Positions 33,681 to 42,654 of a DNA stretch of 64,000 nucleotides are shown piece after piece. The notes beneath the pieces were generated by a model. That model worked only from the letters and a program-made list of their open reading frames with translations. It was not told where the DNA came from and did not search any database. The stretch spans positions 868,001 to 932,000 of the forward strand of contig OY723300.1 of assembly GCA_963210315.1 (NCBI GenBank), written 5' to 3'. The stretch comes from Rhynchopus euleeides (Eukaryota; Euglenozoa; Diplonemea; Diplonemida; Diplonemidae). Every line of letters begins with the position of its first letter. Positions within the stretch are counted from its first letter, which is position 1. The position numbers and the translations under genes are program-made.

Positions 33681-34619
33681 GTGCAGCCCCTTCTTCACCC
33701 TGTGTCCTGAAGTGTGCACCATCTTCTCTTTGTGTTGTGTTGTGCCTCTATTCGGCAGAGGAATGGGGAAGCGTTCAGTAATTGTTGCGACCCAGCCATG
33801 ACACGACTGCGCTGGGCAAGGCCGTACCACCTACCCCGAGAAACAAAGCCAAACACGAAAAGAACAATGTCCTGCCGAATGGGTGTTGTGGTGGAGGCAC
33901 TGCCTCTCATGTTGTGTTGTTTTGTGTCGTGGCAGTGTCCCAACAAGCAGTGCACGGCTGTGTGCCAGCTGGCTTTCGAATGCTGCCGACTCACACGTCG
34001 GTCGCACGAAGCCAGCGCCGCCTGCCCTGCAAGGTGCTGACTGCCACGAAATGCACCCCGCGCCCCTGCTCCCCTCCCCTGTCCCGCGGCCCTGCGAGCG
34101 CCTCTCGGCGTGGTGCTCCGTGTGCCGCTTCTGTGTCCCCGCTGGCGGCAAAACGCTGTGCTCATGACCTCTGCGTCTCTGCCGCCCTGCTGGTGAATTG
34201 CAGCTCCCATTACATAGATTCGTTGCTGATGCTGCCCTTTCCAGAACACACCGTGTGTTACAGCGAAGCGACCGTGCGCTTGATTGCCACACGCATCCCA
34301 CACAACGGCATCTTTAGCACAGTTCTGAACAGTGCAGCCGAACACAGAAGGTTGTGCCGAATCATTGAGCAGGCCTCTTCCTGTCATGTGTTCGCCATGG
34401 TGTTGGTTATGTCATGCAAGCGAAGGTGACCCTGCCCACACCCCTGCCCGATTGCTCCGTATACATGTGTCAGTGTGCTTCGCAGATCATGTCCCGAGAC
34501 AAACCCGCCCCCCACCCCCCCCGTCTATCGCGGGCTGCACTTCACTTCTCATCCTCACAGGCGGCCTTGCCCCAAGCCTGTCTGCTCGCACCCTCAGGTG
34601 CTGCCAAGACAGCAACACC
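33681..34619. other. Intergenic between ML-A copy 2 and DUF4116 copy 2
   Basis: About 940 bp without a gene. Contains the hairpin at 33968-34016 and a short fragment of the shared upstream module (34428-34450). A pyrimidine tract with CTCAG lies ~20-25 bp before the ATG at 34620. Confidence 0.45.
33968..34016 (+). other. Candidate structured RNA hairpin, copy 2
   Basis: Arms GCTGGCTTTCG and CGAAGCCAGC with inner stem GCCGAC/GTCGGT. Compared with 22881-22930, the outer stem gains a pair (T-A for C-A) and the inner stem is replaced by a different but still complementary pair of arms. Confidence 0.35.
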
Positions 34620-36278
34620 ATGGAGGTGTATGTGGCGGACCCCGCCACCGGCACACACCACGTGGTGGATGTGGAGGAGGAGGACACGCTGGACAGCCTG
34701 CATGCGCGTGCGGCAGAGGCGGTCGGGCTCTCGGCAGGCCGGGCTGTGTTCAGGGTGGGCGGGGAGGAGCTGTGCGCCGGAGGGGACGGCTGGGTCTCGG
34801 GGTGTGCTGCGCTGTGCGACGGGTGCGTGCTGGAGGTGGTGAACAGCGTGCAGCCGTACCTGCAGGAGTTGCAGAGGCACCACACCCTTGACAGCATGCC
34901 CGACTGGGTGTGCGACGACAGCGAGTGTGTGCTCGCTGCGATCAGCATCGACGGCGGCAACCTGAAGCACGCCAGCACGAGGCTGCGGGGCGACCCCTGC
35001 ACCGTGCTGGCAGCAGTGCGGCAGTGCCCCGCCTCCCTCGCCTCGGCAAGCGACGCGCTGCGTGCGGACCGTGCGTTTGTGGCGGAGTGCATCGATGTGC
35101 ACGCCACAGCGATCGGCGGTGCTGCCCCGCACCTGAAGGACGACCTGGAGCTGGGGATGCAGGCCGTGGGCCGCTGCCACACCGCCCTGAAGCACCTGGG
35201 CCCGACACTGCGCGACACAGAGGAGGTTGTGCTGCACTCTCTCAAAGGGTACTCTTCGTCCTACGACCTGTCGTCTGTGTCGCTGCGGTTGCGTGGCGAC
35301 AGCGACTTCATGCTGGATGCTACATCCATCACGTGCTCCGCCTTTGCCTACGCGACACCGGAGGTGCTTGACGATCGCGAGACAGTGCTGTGTGCTGTAT
35401 CGCATGCTGCAAGATGTTTCGAGCCAATCAGCCAGCGTCTGAAGAGCGACCCCGATGTGCTGCTGGCTGCTGTCCACCGGTACTCGTCCGACGCACTCAG
35501 TGATGCACCGCCGAAGCTTCGCAACGACAAGGCCTTCATGCGGCAGTGCATGCAGATTGCGCCGCAGGCCATCCGGTTTGCCTCGGATGCCCTGCGCTGC
35601 GACGAGGAGCTGGCGCGGGAGGCCGTTGCTATGTCCTCGTGGGCGGTCGAGCATGTACACGAGGACTTGCGCAGCAACATCGAGTTCATGACACGCTGTG
35701 TGGCGCAGGACGGCTGGTACCTGAAGCATGCCCACTATACGCTGCAGCAGAACCGGGACCTTGCGTTGCTTGCGGTGCGGACATACGGAGGTGCACTGGA
35801 GTACTGCGGGGCTGCACTGCAGAGTGACAGGGAGGTCGCTTTGGTTGCTATCCGTCAAGATGCCCGTGCACTTCAGTACTGTGCTGAGAGCCTGCGTGAC
35901 GACAAGCAGTTTGTGATGTCCGCCGGAGGGTGGGGGCTGCTTGAGCACGTCTCGCCACGCCTGCAGAAGGACCGGACAGTGGTGTTGCATGCTGTTTGGC
36001 ATTGTGGTTATGACCTGCGACATGCAGGCATCTACAAAGGCGACGTGTGGTTGGTGGCGCTCGCTGTGCTCTGCGAAGGGGGTGGCGTACTGGACTACAC
36101 AGATGACTCCACACGCAGGTCCCCTGTGGTGCTGCTCGCCCGCCTTCTCTCCTGTTGTTCCTTTTTGTACAGGCGCGGGCTGTATGTCGCAGGGATCATC
36201 TGCTGCATGCTGGTCTACTGGTCGCTGCCCTATGTAGCCATGCTTGCTGGGGTGGGCATGGGTGCCGACCTGCTGTAG
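34620..36278 (+). CDS. Ubiquitin-like/DUF4116 repeat membrane protein, copy 2
   Basis: 552 aa from the ATG at 34620. The first ~205 residues (ubiquitin-like domain and first DUF4116 repeats) are identical to copy 1. From residue ~207 on, many replacements and small in-frame indels accumulate (for example an extra Arg-Cys-Asp near the Ala-Leu-Arg-Cys-Asp-Glu-Glu block), mostly in the variable faces of the repeats. The C-terminal hydrophobic Cys-rich helices are again conserved. This mosaic of identical ends and a divergent middle suggests either gene conversion of the ends or selection for repeat diversity. The function of DUF4116 scaffolds is unknown. Confidence 0.75.
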   Translation: MEVYVADPATGTHHVVDVEEEDTLDSLHARAAEAVGLSAGRAVFRVGGEELCAGGDGWVSGCAALCDGCVLEVVNSVQPYLQELQRHHTLDSMPDWVCDDSECVLAAISIDGGNLKHASTRLRGDPCTVLAAVRQCPASLASASDALRADRAFVAECIDVHATAIGGAAPHLKDDLELGMQAVGRCHTALKHLGPTLRDTEEVVLHSLKGYSSSYDLSSVSLRLRGDSDFMLDATSITCSAFAYATPEVLDDRETVLCAVSHAARCFEPISQRLKSDPDVLLAAVHRYSSDALSDAPPKLRNDKAFMRQCMQIAPQAIRFASDALRCDEELAREAVAMSSWAVEHVHEDLRSNIEFMTRCVAQDGWYLKHAHYTLQQNRDLALLAVRTYGGALEYCGAALQSDREVALVAIRQDARALQYCAESLRDDKQFVMSAGGWGLLEHVSPRLQKDRTVVLHAVWHCGYDLRHAGIYKGDVWLVALAVLCEGGGVLDYTDDSTRRSPVVLLARLLSCCSFLYRRGLYVAGIICCMLVYWSLPYVAMLAGVGMGADLL

Positions 36279-36958
36279 CAGGCGGCTGCCAGGACAGCCG
36301 GTGGGCAGGTTCTGCCGCGGGAGCGGCAACCCGTGTTGGGAAGTTCGCTTTTCGTATGTTTGGGGTCGCCTGGCCCAGCGGTCCCTGCCAATCCACAGGG
36401 CGTTTCGCTCATAAGCAAGGCGATTAGTGCCTCCGGAGGTACTAACAGCCTTGCCAGAAGTGCAGTGATCTGCCCTCTCAAAGAAAGGTACCCAATGTGT
36501 ACCTCCCTCGGAGCACCTCCCGACAGATTAAAAGATTCTCAAATTCCCAAAACCCTGTAGTTGTAAGTAAAACTTCGCCCACCCCACACGGGATCGGTGG
36601 GCGATAGCGAACGCCCTGAGTGTATACTATAGGGATAAAAAATATGCAGGCAACAAGTACTTCGTTGTCCCTTTGTGGTGGAGGGGCCACAGAGGGTTTC
36701 TGGCACGATTCGGCCTTATCTCTGCCTGGAGGCCGGCAGTGGTGCCGCGTAGCGGTGCACCACACAAAACTGCTTTGTTGTTAACGCCTTGTAACGCCGT
36801 GTGTCACACGCGGCGAATTGCGATAACCCTTCTGCCCAAAGTGACTCGGGTCGCTGCGACACACCCGACACCGTGATGGCGGAGGCAGGAGGTGTCAGGG
36901 TTGAGGACCCACACCGCAGCACTGCGGAAGCTGGTTCTTGGTCCGACTGCGAGTACAG
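36279..36958. other. Intergenic between DUF4116 and OYE copy 2
   Basis: The first ~75 bp and 36644-36958 match the copy-1 locus; 36356-36640 does not. That segment contains a tRNA-like 60-mer (listed separately). No protein gene. Confidence 0.45.
36365..36424 (+). other. tRNA-like sequence, possible SINE head
   Basis: GTCGCCT and AGGCGAT can pair as a 7-bp acceptor-like stem. TGGCCCAGCGG fits the polymerase III A-box consensus, and CCCTG/CAGGG can form an anticodon-like stem. The B-box is weak (GTTTCGCTC) and the total is only 60 nt, so this is not a functional tRNA; a tRNA-derived SINE fragment is possible. It lies in a segment absent from the other duplicate. Confidence 0.25.
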
Positions 36959-37156
36959 CATGACCCCTGCCCACCCCTCTCCTTTCCTTGTCGCCATCCT
37001 CCGCAGCCGTCTGCATGTGGGGGTGACCCTCCCTGCACACCGCACCGACACTGCACCACTGCCGCACGACAGCGCTCTCCATTACCCTGCACACGGCAGC
37101 ATGCATCTGTGCAAGGGCAAGTTTGGAGCGCGAGATACTTTGCTCTGCCCACTTTG
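36959..37156 (+). promoter_or_regulatory. Shared upstream module, OYE copy 2
   Basis: Differs from 18351-18548 by a single base noticed (CACGACAG for CACCACAG). Same distance to the OYE start codon. Confidence 0.45.
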
Positions 37157-37261
37157 ACATGACATAATTTGCTGTGCAACACCGTCGCTTTGACAACTTC
37201 ACACCTGGGTATACACACAACGCACACAGATTGTAACGACTTGCACACACACAGCACGAAT

Positions 37262-38542
37262 ATGTCGCTGAAGCTGCTGAGCACGGTGAAGGTGGGTGAC
37301 GTGGAGCTGCAGAACCGGATGGCGCTGGCACCTCTGACGCGCGGGCGTGCGGCGGAGGATCACCTGCCGACGGAGGTGATGGTGGAGTACTACAGGCAGC
37401 GCGGGTCGGCAGGGCTGGTCATCACAGAGGCGGCAGGGATCTCGCGCCAGGGGGCGGGGTGGTACTGCGCACCCGGGATCTGGAACCAGGAGCAGGTGAC
37501 TGGCTGGAAGAAGGTCACAGAGGCGGTGCACGCACGCAAGGGTGTGGTCGCAATGCAGCTGTGGCACATGGGGCGGCAGGCACACTCAGACGTGACGGGG
37601 GAGGCAACGGTGGCCCCGTCTGCGATTGCAATCGAGGGGGAGGTGACGGCGTGGCGTGGGGAGAAGAAGCCGTACGAGACACCGAAGGAGCTGACGGTTG
37701 ACGAGATCAAGAAGGTGCAGCAGGACTACAAGAATGCAGCAGTCAACGCGAAGCTGGCTGGGTGCGACATGGTGGAGCTCCACGCGGCCAACGGGTACCT
37801 GCTGGACCTGTTCCTGCAGTCGTCGACGAACAAGCGGACGGATGCGTACGGCGGGTCGGTGGAGAAGCGGCTGCGCATGCTGTCGGAGGTGCTGGCGGCG
37901 GTCGAGGAGGTGTACCCTGCCAGCCGCATCGGGGTGCGTCTCTCCCCGAACGGGGCGTTCGGGTCGATGGGGAGTGCTGACAACATCGACACCTTCTCGG
38001 CTGCTGTGCGGATGCTGGGTGACCGCAAGGTGGGGTACGTGCACCTGATGGACGGGTTGGGTTTCGGGTTCCACGAGCTGACGGAGGCATTCACGTTGAA
38101 GCACGCACGCGAGCTGCTGGAGGAGACGAAGGGTGCCGGCGGGGTGACGAAGCTGATGGGGAACGTGGGGTACACACGCGAGACGGCGGAGGAGCGGGTG
38201 CAGGCGGGCGAGGCAGACATGATCGCCTTCGGGCGTCCCTACATCAGCAACCCGGATCTGCCGGAGCGGTTCGCGAAGGGGGCGGCGCTGAACCCTGACG
38301 CAGAGTACGCTGACTGGTGGGGCATCGGCAAGGGTGCCAGTGGGTACACTGACTTCCCGACAATGGAACAGGCTGACGCACGTGCTCAGGTTGAGAAGAA
38401 GACGAAGACTGAGACACGCGCCGCTGTGCCCGCACCGGCGCCTACACCCACGCACACACCACGCAAGCCCCCGCAGCGCAAGGTGGCGGTTGTTGAGAAG
38501 AAGAAGGGCAAGGGTCTCTTCAGCTTCCTGCACTGCTGCTGA
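37262..38542 (+). CDS. Old Yellow Enzyme family NADH:flavin oxidoreductase, single domain
   Basis: 426 aa from the ATG at 37262. One OYE TIM barrel with all FMN and catalytic blocks: Ala-Pro-Leu-Thr-Arg near residue 25, Gln-Leu-Trp-His-Met-Gly-Arg near 100, His174/Asn177, the Arg-Thr-Asp-Ala-Tyr-Gly-Gly-Ser block near 195, and the C-terminal Gly-Asn-Val-Gly-Tyr and Phe-Gly-Arg-Pro-Tyr phosphate-binding loop. The C-terminal ~55 residues are a Pro/Lys-rich tail ending Cys-Cys, as in the fused paralogue. Domain and tail are nearly identical to the fused gene (for example one Gln to Glu change near residue 287), so the fusion arose recently from a gene like this one. Probably a cytosolic or membrane-tethered ene-reductase; substrate unknown. 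Confidence 0.9.
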   Translation: MSLKLLSTVKVGDVELQNRMALAPLTRGRAAEDHLPTEVMVEYYRQRGSAGLVITEAAGISRQGAGWYCAPGIWNQEQVTGWKKVTEAVHARKGVVAMQLWHMGRQAHSDVTGEATVAPSAIAIEGEVTAWRGEKKPYETPKELTVDEIKKVQQDYKNAAVNAKLAGCDMVELHAANGYLLDLFLQSSTNKRTDAYGGSVEKRLRMLSEVLAAVEEVYPASRIGVRLSPNGAFGSMGSADNIDTFSAAVRMLGDRKVGYVHLMDGLGFGFHELTEAFTLKHARELLEETKGAGGVTKLMGNVGYTRETAEERVQAGEADMIAFGRPYISNPDLPERFAKGAALNPDAEYADWWGIGKGASGYTDFPTMEQADARAQVEKKTKTETRAAVPAPAPTPTHTPRKPPQRKVAVVEKKKGKGLFSFLHCC

Positions 38543-38740
38543 TGAGTGTCCCACCACAGTGGGTGTAAGGCCAGCACCCTGTGGTGCACTGTGTGCCTTT
38601 GTGTCTTCTGATGTGCGTCTGACTCCCGAGTTTTTTTTTGGCTTTCTTCAAGGTGTGTTCTGAATGAGCACTGGTACTTCCTTGTGCACAAACTGTGCAT
38701 ATGTTTTTGTGTCTTCAGCAGCTTCTGTCTCCTTTGAAGG
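38543..38740. other. OYE copy 2 3' flank
   Basis: Homologous to 21084-21277; contains GTGTCCCACCACAGTGGGTG, a short inverted repeat (CCCAC/GTGGG) just after the stop codon that could fold in the mRNA. Confidence 0.4.
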
Positions 38741-39199
38741 ATGAATCTGTTTACATTTTGGCTTACACCCACCGTTCTAACTCTTGATGTTCTTGCTGTT
38801 CTTGCTGTCTTCTGCATCCTGGTGCTGTTGTCCGGCCTTGCCGCACGAACAGCAGCCCTATGTTTAGGTGCCCCCGAAAATCCCCTTCGCAATGTGAGGG
38901 TGTCAGGGGCACCATTCTTGTTGTTCATTCTGCTTTCGGCGTCTTGCAGCTGCACGGCAACCCACAGGCAAGTGGCCTTGGGATGCAGCAGCTGCCCTTC
39001 TAACCCCACCTCTAACTCTCAACGGTATCGACGCCCGTTCCGGTGCAGACCGCTGTGCGTGTGCACGCCTTGTCCTTGCTGTGTGCAGCTGTTGTTGTGG
39101 GCCGCCAGGCTCATCTCCCGCTTCTGCACGCCGCGTGCACAGCAGCACAGGAGCACAGCCCTGCTTGTGGTTGGCAGCATGCTGATTGCTGCTCTTTGA
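38741..39199 (+). CDS. Possible small hydrophobic, Cys-rich protein
   Basis: A 152-codon ORF from the ATG at 38741, with hydrophobic stretches at about residues 10-35, 58-70 and near the C terminus, and many Cys between. It resembles no family I know. In the duplicated locus (21278-21734) a one-base indel breaks the frame, which argues either that this is non-coding 3' flank or that the other copy is a pseudogene. Low confidence. Confidence 0.25.
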   Translation: MNLFTFWLTPTVLTLDVLAVLAVFCILVLLSGLAARTAALCLGAPENPLRNVRVSGAPFLLFILLSASCSCTATHRQVALGCSSCPSNPTSNSQRYRRPFRCRPLCVCTPCPCCVQLLLWAARLISRFCTPRAQQHRSTALLVVGSMLIAAL

Positions 39200-39242
39200 T
39201 CCCAGTCGGTGCTGAGTTCTCGTATGCAGCAGACAGCACGCT

Positions 39243-39562
39243 GACGTGCCTCAAGCCTACAAGGCAAACGCATTTCGAGAGCACTGCCCCCCGCCCCCGC
39301 CCCCACGATGCACCTGCAGTACTCGCACAACAAGACCCCCCCCCCTCCACCCCCTCCTATTTCTCTCTCAGCCACCCCCATCACCCTCCACGTCGGCAGG
39401 AGCACCCTGCCCGCTCGTCCCGCCCATCTGCCGACACACCGCCTTTCCGTTTGCCCGCGTTTCAAAGTCTATCGCCGGAAGCGCCAGGCCCTGCTCGAGG
39501 CACTCACTACATCAGGCGGCAGCAGGGTTCGTTGTGAGGAGCGGTCTGCCCTTCATGTCACA
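39243..39562. other. Upstream region of the small membrane protein
   Basis: Starts where the duplicated block ends. C-rich, with an in-frame ATG at 39308 that would add 85 low-complexity residues to the next gene. Confidence 0.35.
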
Positions 39563-39886
39563 ATGCCTGGAAACCCTCGTGTTGTGAACCGCGAGCGGTT
39601 CAGCAATGCGGGTGTCAGTATAGGCATCGGCAGCCAGGGCGGGAGGGAGTTCTCGCAGTCGCCTGCTTCAGATGACTTGGAGTCGTCTACCGGTTCGCCG
39701 CTGGGCCCGCCGCGGCGGCTGCGGTGGAACGTAAGCTGGAAGGTGCTGCTTATGGGGTTCATTGTCGTGTATCAGATCATGTCGCTTCTGACTGTGCACC
39801 CGACTGACACTGACGCGGAGGAACGGTCGCTCTTCAAGTATGCCTTACGTGCTTCTTTCCTTGATAGGTTGCAGGCCAGCCTCTGA
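39563..39886 (+). CDS. Small single-pass membrane protein, or first exon of a spliced gene
   Basis: A 107-codon ORF from the ATG at 39563 (Met-Pro-Gly-Asn-Pro). Residues 1-55 are Ser/Gly-rich, followed by a basic patch and one transmembrane helix at about 59-79 (Lys-Val-Leu-Leu-Met-Gly-Phe-Ile-Val-Val-Tyr). The region may be spliced: a GT at 39838, then CTAACAG ending at 40019, a 55-nt exon (40020-40074) and a second acceptor CCGCAG ending at 40262. Joined this way the frame stays open into 40263-41291 and the V-ATPase reading frame. No family recognised. As an unspliced gene it would encode a type II-like membrane protein of 107 aa. Confidence 0.45.
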   Translation: MPGNPRVVNRERFSNAGVSIGIGSQGGREFSQSPASDDLESSTGSPLGPPRRLRWNVSWKVLLMGFIVVYQIMSLLTVHPTDTDAEERSLFKYALRASFLDRLQASL

Positions 39887-40262
39887 GTACATCTTCTCTG
39901 GGTACATCTTCCAAGGAGGGGAGGGGGGGGGGAAAGGGTCCCTGGGTTGTCCCATGGTTTTGCATCTATTTTTCACTTCCACGACTGGCACTATCTTCTC
40001 CCACCCCCACCCCTAACAGCCGATTCTTCTCAGCGCGACGGCAGGAAGACCCCGAGGACCTCCTCAGCGCGCCCGTAGTATGCCTCGATTGCCCTCTGTG
40101 TGTTGTGGGGCGTTGCCCTAGCAACACCTCTCCTCCGTTGTGGAAGCTGCGGAAATTGTGGTTTCAACGATTTGAACAAAATTGCTTCTCGACATTCTTG
40201 AGGGTGGGTTCATTTCTGATCTTCGACTCCACTGCCCCCCCTCCCACCCCACCTCCCCGCAG

Positions 40263-40754
40263 GCACCAGACTATCCCGTGCCCGACGTGCGTCCGATTGA
40301 TATCCACCCAACTAACCGGCGTGATTCTGCCCACCGCAAGCGGCGCCACCGCAACACCACCACCACCACCCCCGACTCCAGCACCTCCACATCGGGCAGC
40401 CACACCTCAAAGAAACACCCCCACCGGGCCTCCGATGGGAGCGAGGCAGGAGATCCCCTTCCACTTCCCACCCGGGAGCCGAAGGAAGGGCGGAAACATC
40501 ACCCCGATGTTAGGGATGTCAGGGAGGGCCACAGTGAAGACACTGGGCGAAATAAGGATTCTTCTCACACGCCGGCCAGCACGGGGCCGCAGGTTGATGG
40601 CACGGGGGGTGCACACCACCGCCAGGAGGGGGGTGCGGAGGGCGACCGCAACGTCTCTGTTATCCCTGCAAAGGGGCACGGCGGAACTGGCAAGCCTTCC
40701 GCCCTTTCGGCGGACCGCCTCATCCAGAAGAGCCGGCCAGAGGAGGACGACGCG
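40263..40754 (+). other. Open, hydrophilic segment in frame with the V-ATPase subunit
   Basis: 164 codons without a stop, rich in Arg/His/Lys, Thr and Gly. It is preceded by an acceptor-like CCGCAG (40257-40262). It could be an exon linking the upstream membrane protein to the V-ATPase gene, or a 5' UTR. Another frame is also open here, so openness alone is weak evidence. Confidence 0.35.
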
Positions 40755-41291
40755 ATGCCAAAGATGAGCAAAAAATACATCGAGCGTGGGATACGCTGCC
40801 CTGCTCTGGGGGCTCTTATCGGGTATCTGGGTGCAACCCTCGCGTTGGGCCTCAGCTGCCTGGGCGCGGCGGCTGGGATCAGCAAAGCCGGGAGCGCGTT
40901 GAGCGCCCTTGCGATACACAACAAAAGCGAGGCCTTGAGGGGAATGCTCCCTATTGTGATGGCCGAGCTTCTGAGTATATACGGTCTCATCAGCGCTGTG
41001 TCCATCACGATTGAGATAGGCAACGCGCGACCTGGGTACCCCCTTTCAGCCGCTTGCGTGCATCTCGCCGCAGGCCTGTCTGTCGGGGGGTCGAGCCTGA
41101 TTGCGGGGCAGGCCATCGGGATCATAGGCTCGGAGTGCAACCGGCTCCTCATCAGGACGCGCAGCATATTCTCCGCCTCCGTCCTCCTCCTCATCTTCTG
41201 CGAAGCCATTGCGCTCTACGGCCTGATCGCCTCGCTACTCCTCGGTGGTCTTGCGTCGACTCTCGCGACATCACACCAGTGCCTCCTATAG
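40755..41291 (+). CDS. V-type ATPase proteolipid (subunit c-like)
   Basis: 178 aa from the ATG at 40755; typical c subunits are 155-165 aa. Four transmembrane helices: residues ~17-40 (Gly-Ala-Leu-Ile-Gly-Tyr-Leu-Gly-Ala-Thr), ~65-88, ~97-120 (Leu-Ala-Ala-Gly-Leu-Ser-Val-Gly-Gly-Ser) and ~138-165 (Leu-Leu-Leu-Ile-Phe-Cys-Glu-Ala-Ile-Ala-Leu-Tyr-Gly-Leu-Ile). Helix 4 carries the essential proton-binding Glu at residue 150. Helix 2 also has a Glu (residue 71), where canonical subunit c usually has none, so a c''-type origin is possible. The protein forms the rotating membrane ring of the V-ATPase that acidifies vacuoles and endosomes. It may be translated alone or as the C-terminal part of a larger spliced product. 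Single copy here. Confidence 0.75.
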   Translation: MPKMSKKYIERGIRCPALGALIGYLGATLALGLSCLGAAAGISKAGSALSALAIHNKSEALRGMLPIVMAELLSIYGLISAVSITIEIGNARPGYPLSAACVHLAAGLSVGGSSLIAGQAIGIIGSECNRLLIRTRSIFSASVLLLIFCEAIALYGLIASLLLGGLASTLATSHQCLL

Positions 41292-41993
41292 AAGAACGGA
41301 TTGGGGGAGGGAGGGGGTGGAGGGGGGCACAGGGGAGAGAACCTCTGTTGGGGGACTTCGCTCTGTGTCAAAGTGTTGTCAGGTTTGCAGCCTATATTGT
41401 CAGGCGGCTCCGCTTTTTCTGCACTTCAGAGCCAAGGCCTCCTGCAGAGGGGAGAACCTCTGCTGGGTTGGATTGGGCTGAGTTACGCCACTTCTTTACG
41501 CCTTGCGTACCGCAAAGAAAATAAAATCCGTCGCAACAGGGAGGGTTGGAAGGATTTGCGCTGCGCCTTATTTTGTTTGGGGAGAACGGGAGAACGGAAT
41601 ATTACAGCATGTATGTGCAATAGACTGGGGAAGGGGGGGTGGGGGGAGAGAGAGAGAGGGAGAAGTGATAGGATGTCTCGATGGACGGTTTGGGGGTTTG
41701 GGGGGGGGGAGTTGGGGAAGATCCTGCACTTCAGACACGTGGCACTTCCCGCTGGGGGAAGGGGGGAGGGTCTATTTTTTGTTGCGGAATGTAGGGAGGA
41801 TCTCCTTTCCGTGTATGCCATGCGGCGGTATTTCGAGGAACTGTGGTTCATTGTACTGTAGGGTCGTTGCAGGGTAGCGATGGGGGGGGGGGAGGTTGGG
41901 GATATAACATCGGGGGGTTTGGAACCAACGCGTCAAAAGGATCTTTTTTTTGAAAGCCCAACCCCTGCGCTCGCTTTTGCTCCCTTTATTTTG

Positions 41994-42043
41994 TTACACT
42001 TCCCTCCTCCCCGCCTCTCTTTCTATTGGCTTTGGCGAACAAA
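41994..42043 (+). repeat. Direct repeat, copy 1
   Basis: Starts TTACACTTCCCTCC and ends TTTGGCGAACAAA; recurs at 42152-42198 with a 3-bp deletion in the CTCCTCC part. Confidence 0.7.
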
Positions 42044-42151
42044 GTTGCACGAGCACGTCCCTCCGGAAGAGGGTCCTGGGTGTGGAAGCGTCAACGCATC
42101 AAACGAAGTACCAAGTAGTAGAGGAAGAGCGGCAGAGTTGAAGTGACACTT

Positions 42152-42198
42152 TTACACTTCCCTCCCCGCCTCTCTTTCTATTGGCTTTGGCGAACAAA
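42152..42198 (+). repeat. Direct repeat, copy 2
   Basis: Second copy of 41994-42043, about 110 bp downstream. No inverted ends, so a local duplication is more likely than a transposon. Confidence 0.7.
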
Positions 42199-42654
42199 AC
42201 ACCACCTGATCCCTTTTTCATTCAGAGGTACAAGCGGGCGAGGCGAAGCGCAGCTCCCGCGAAGTGACGGGGGGGGGGGGGGGGGAGGCAACCGACCCCT
42301 CGCCACATCTCCCCCCTACCTCGATGACCATACAGAGGGGGCCGTCACAGCCTTCACACTGTGACACAACGGGGCGCAGAAAAGGCACCCACGCAGTTGA
42401 ATACTGCCCTACACAGCAGGGATTCATTTCCTCTCTGGCAGGGGGGAGGACCCGGAGGAGGAGGGAGTGGGGGCGGGGGGGGGAGGGCGGGGTAAGACCT
42501 GCTGACAACGAAGACCATTCCCCTCCCTCTGTAGGTGTGGTGGTTTTGTTCTGTTCTGCCACGACCCCGCCCCCCCTCTAACTCTAACGCGCCGAGATCT
42601 CCGAAGCACTGTGCTGTTGGCTTCCTGGGTGACAGGGGGGTGGGGGCGTCAGTG

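Larger units (their letters stand above)
34606..39242 (+). repeat. Segmental duplication, copy 2 (DUF4116-OYE block)
   Basis: Counterpart of 16090-21775. It has a single-domain OYE and a ~285-bp segment (36356-36640) that differs from copy 1 (~190 bp at 17846-18036). The block ends at 39242, where copy 1 continues into the shared upstream module. Confidence 0.85.
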
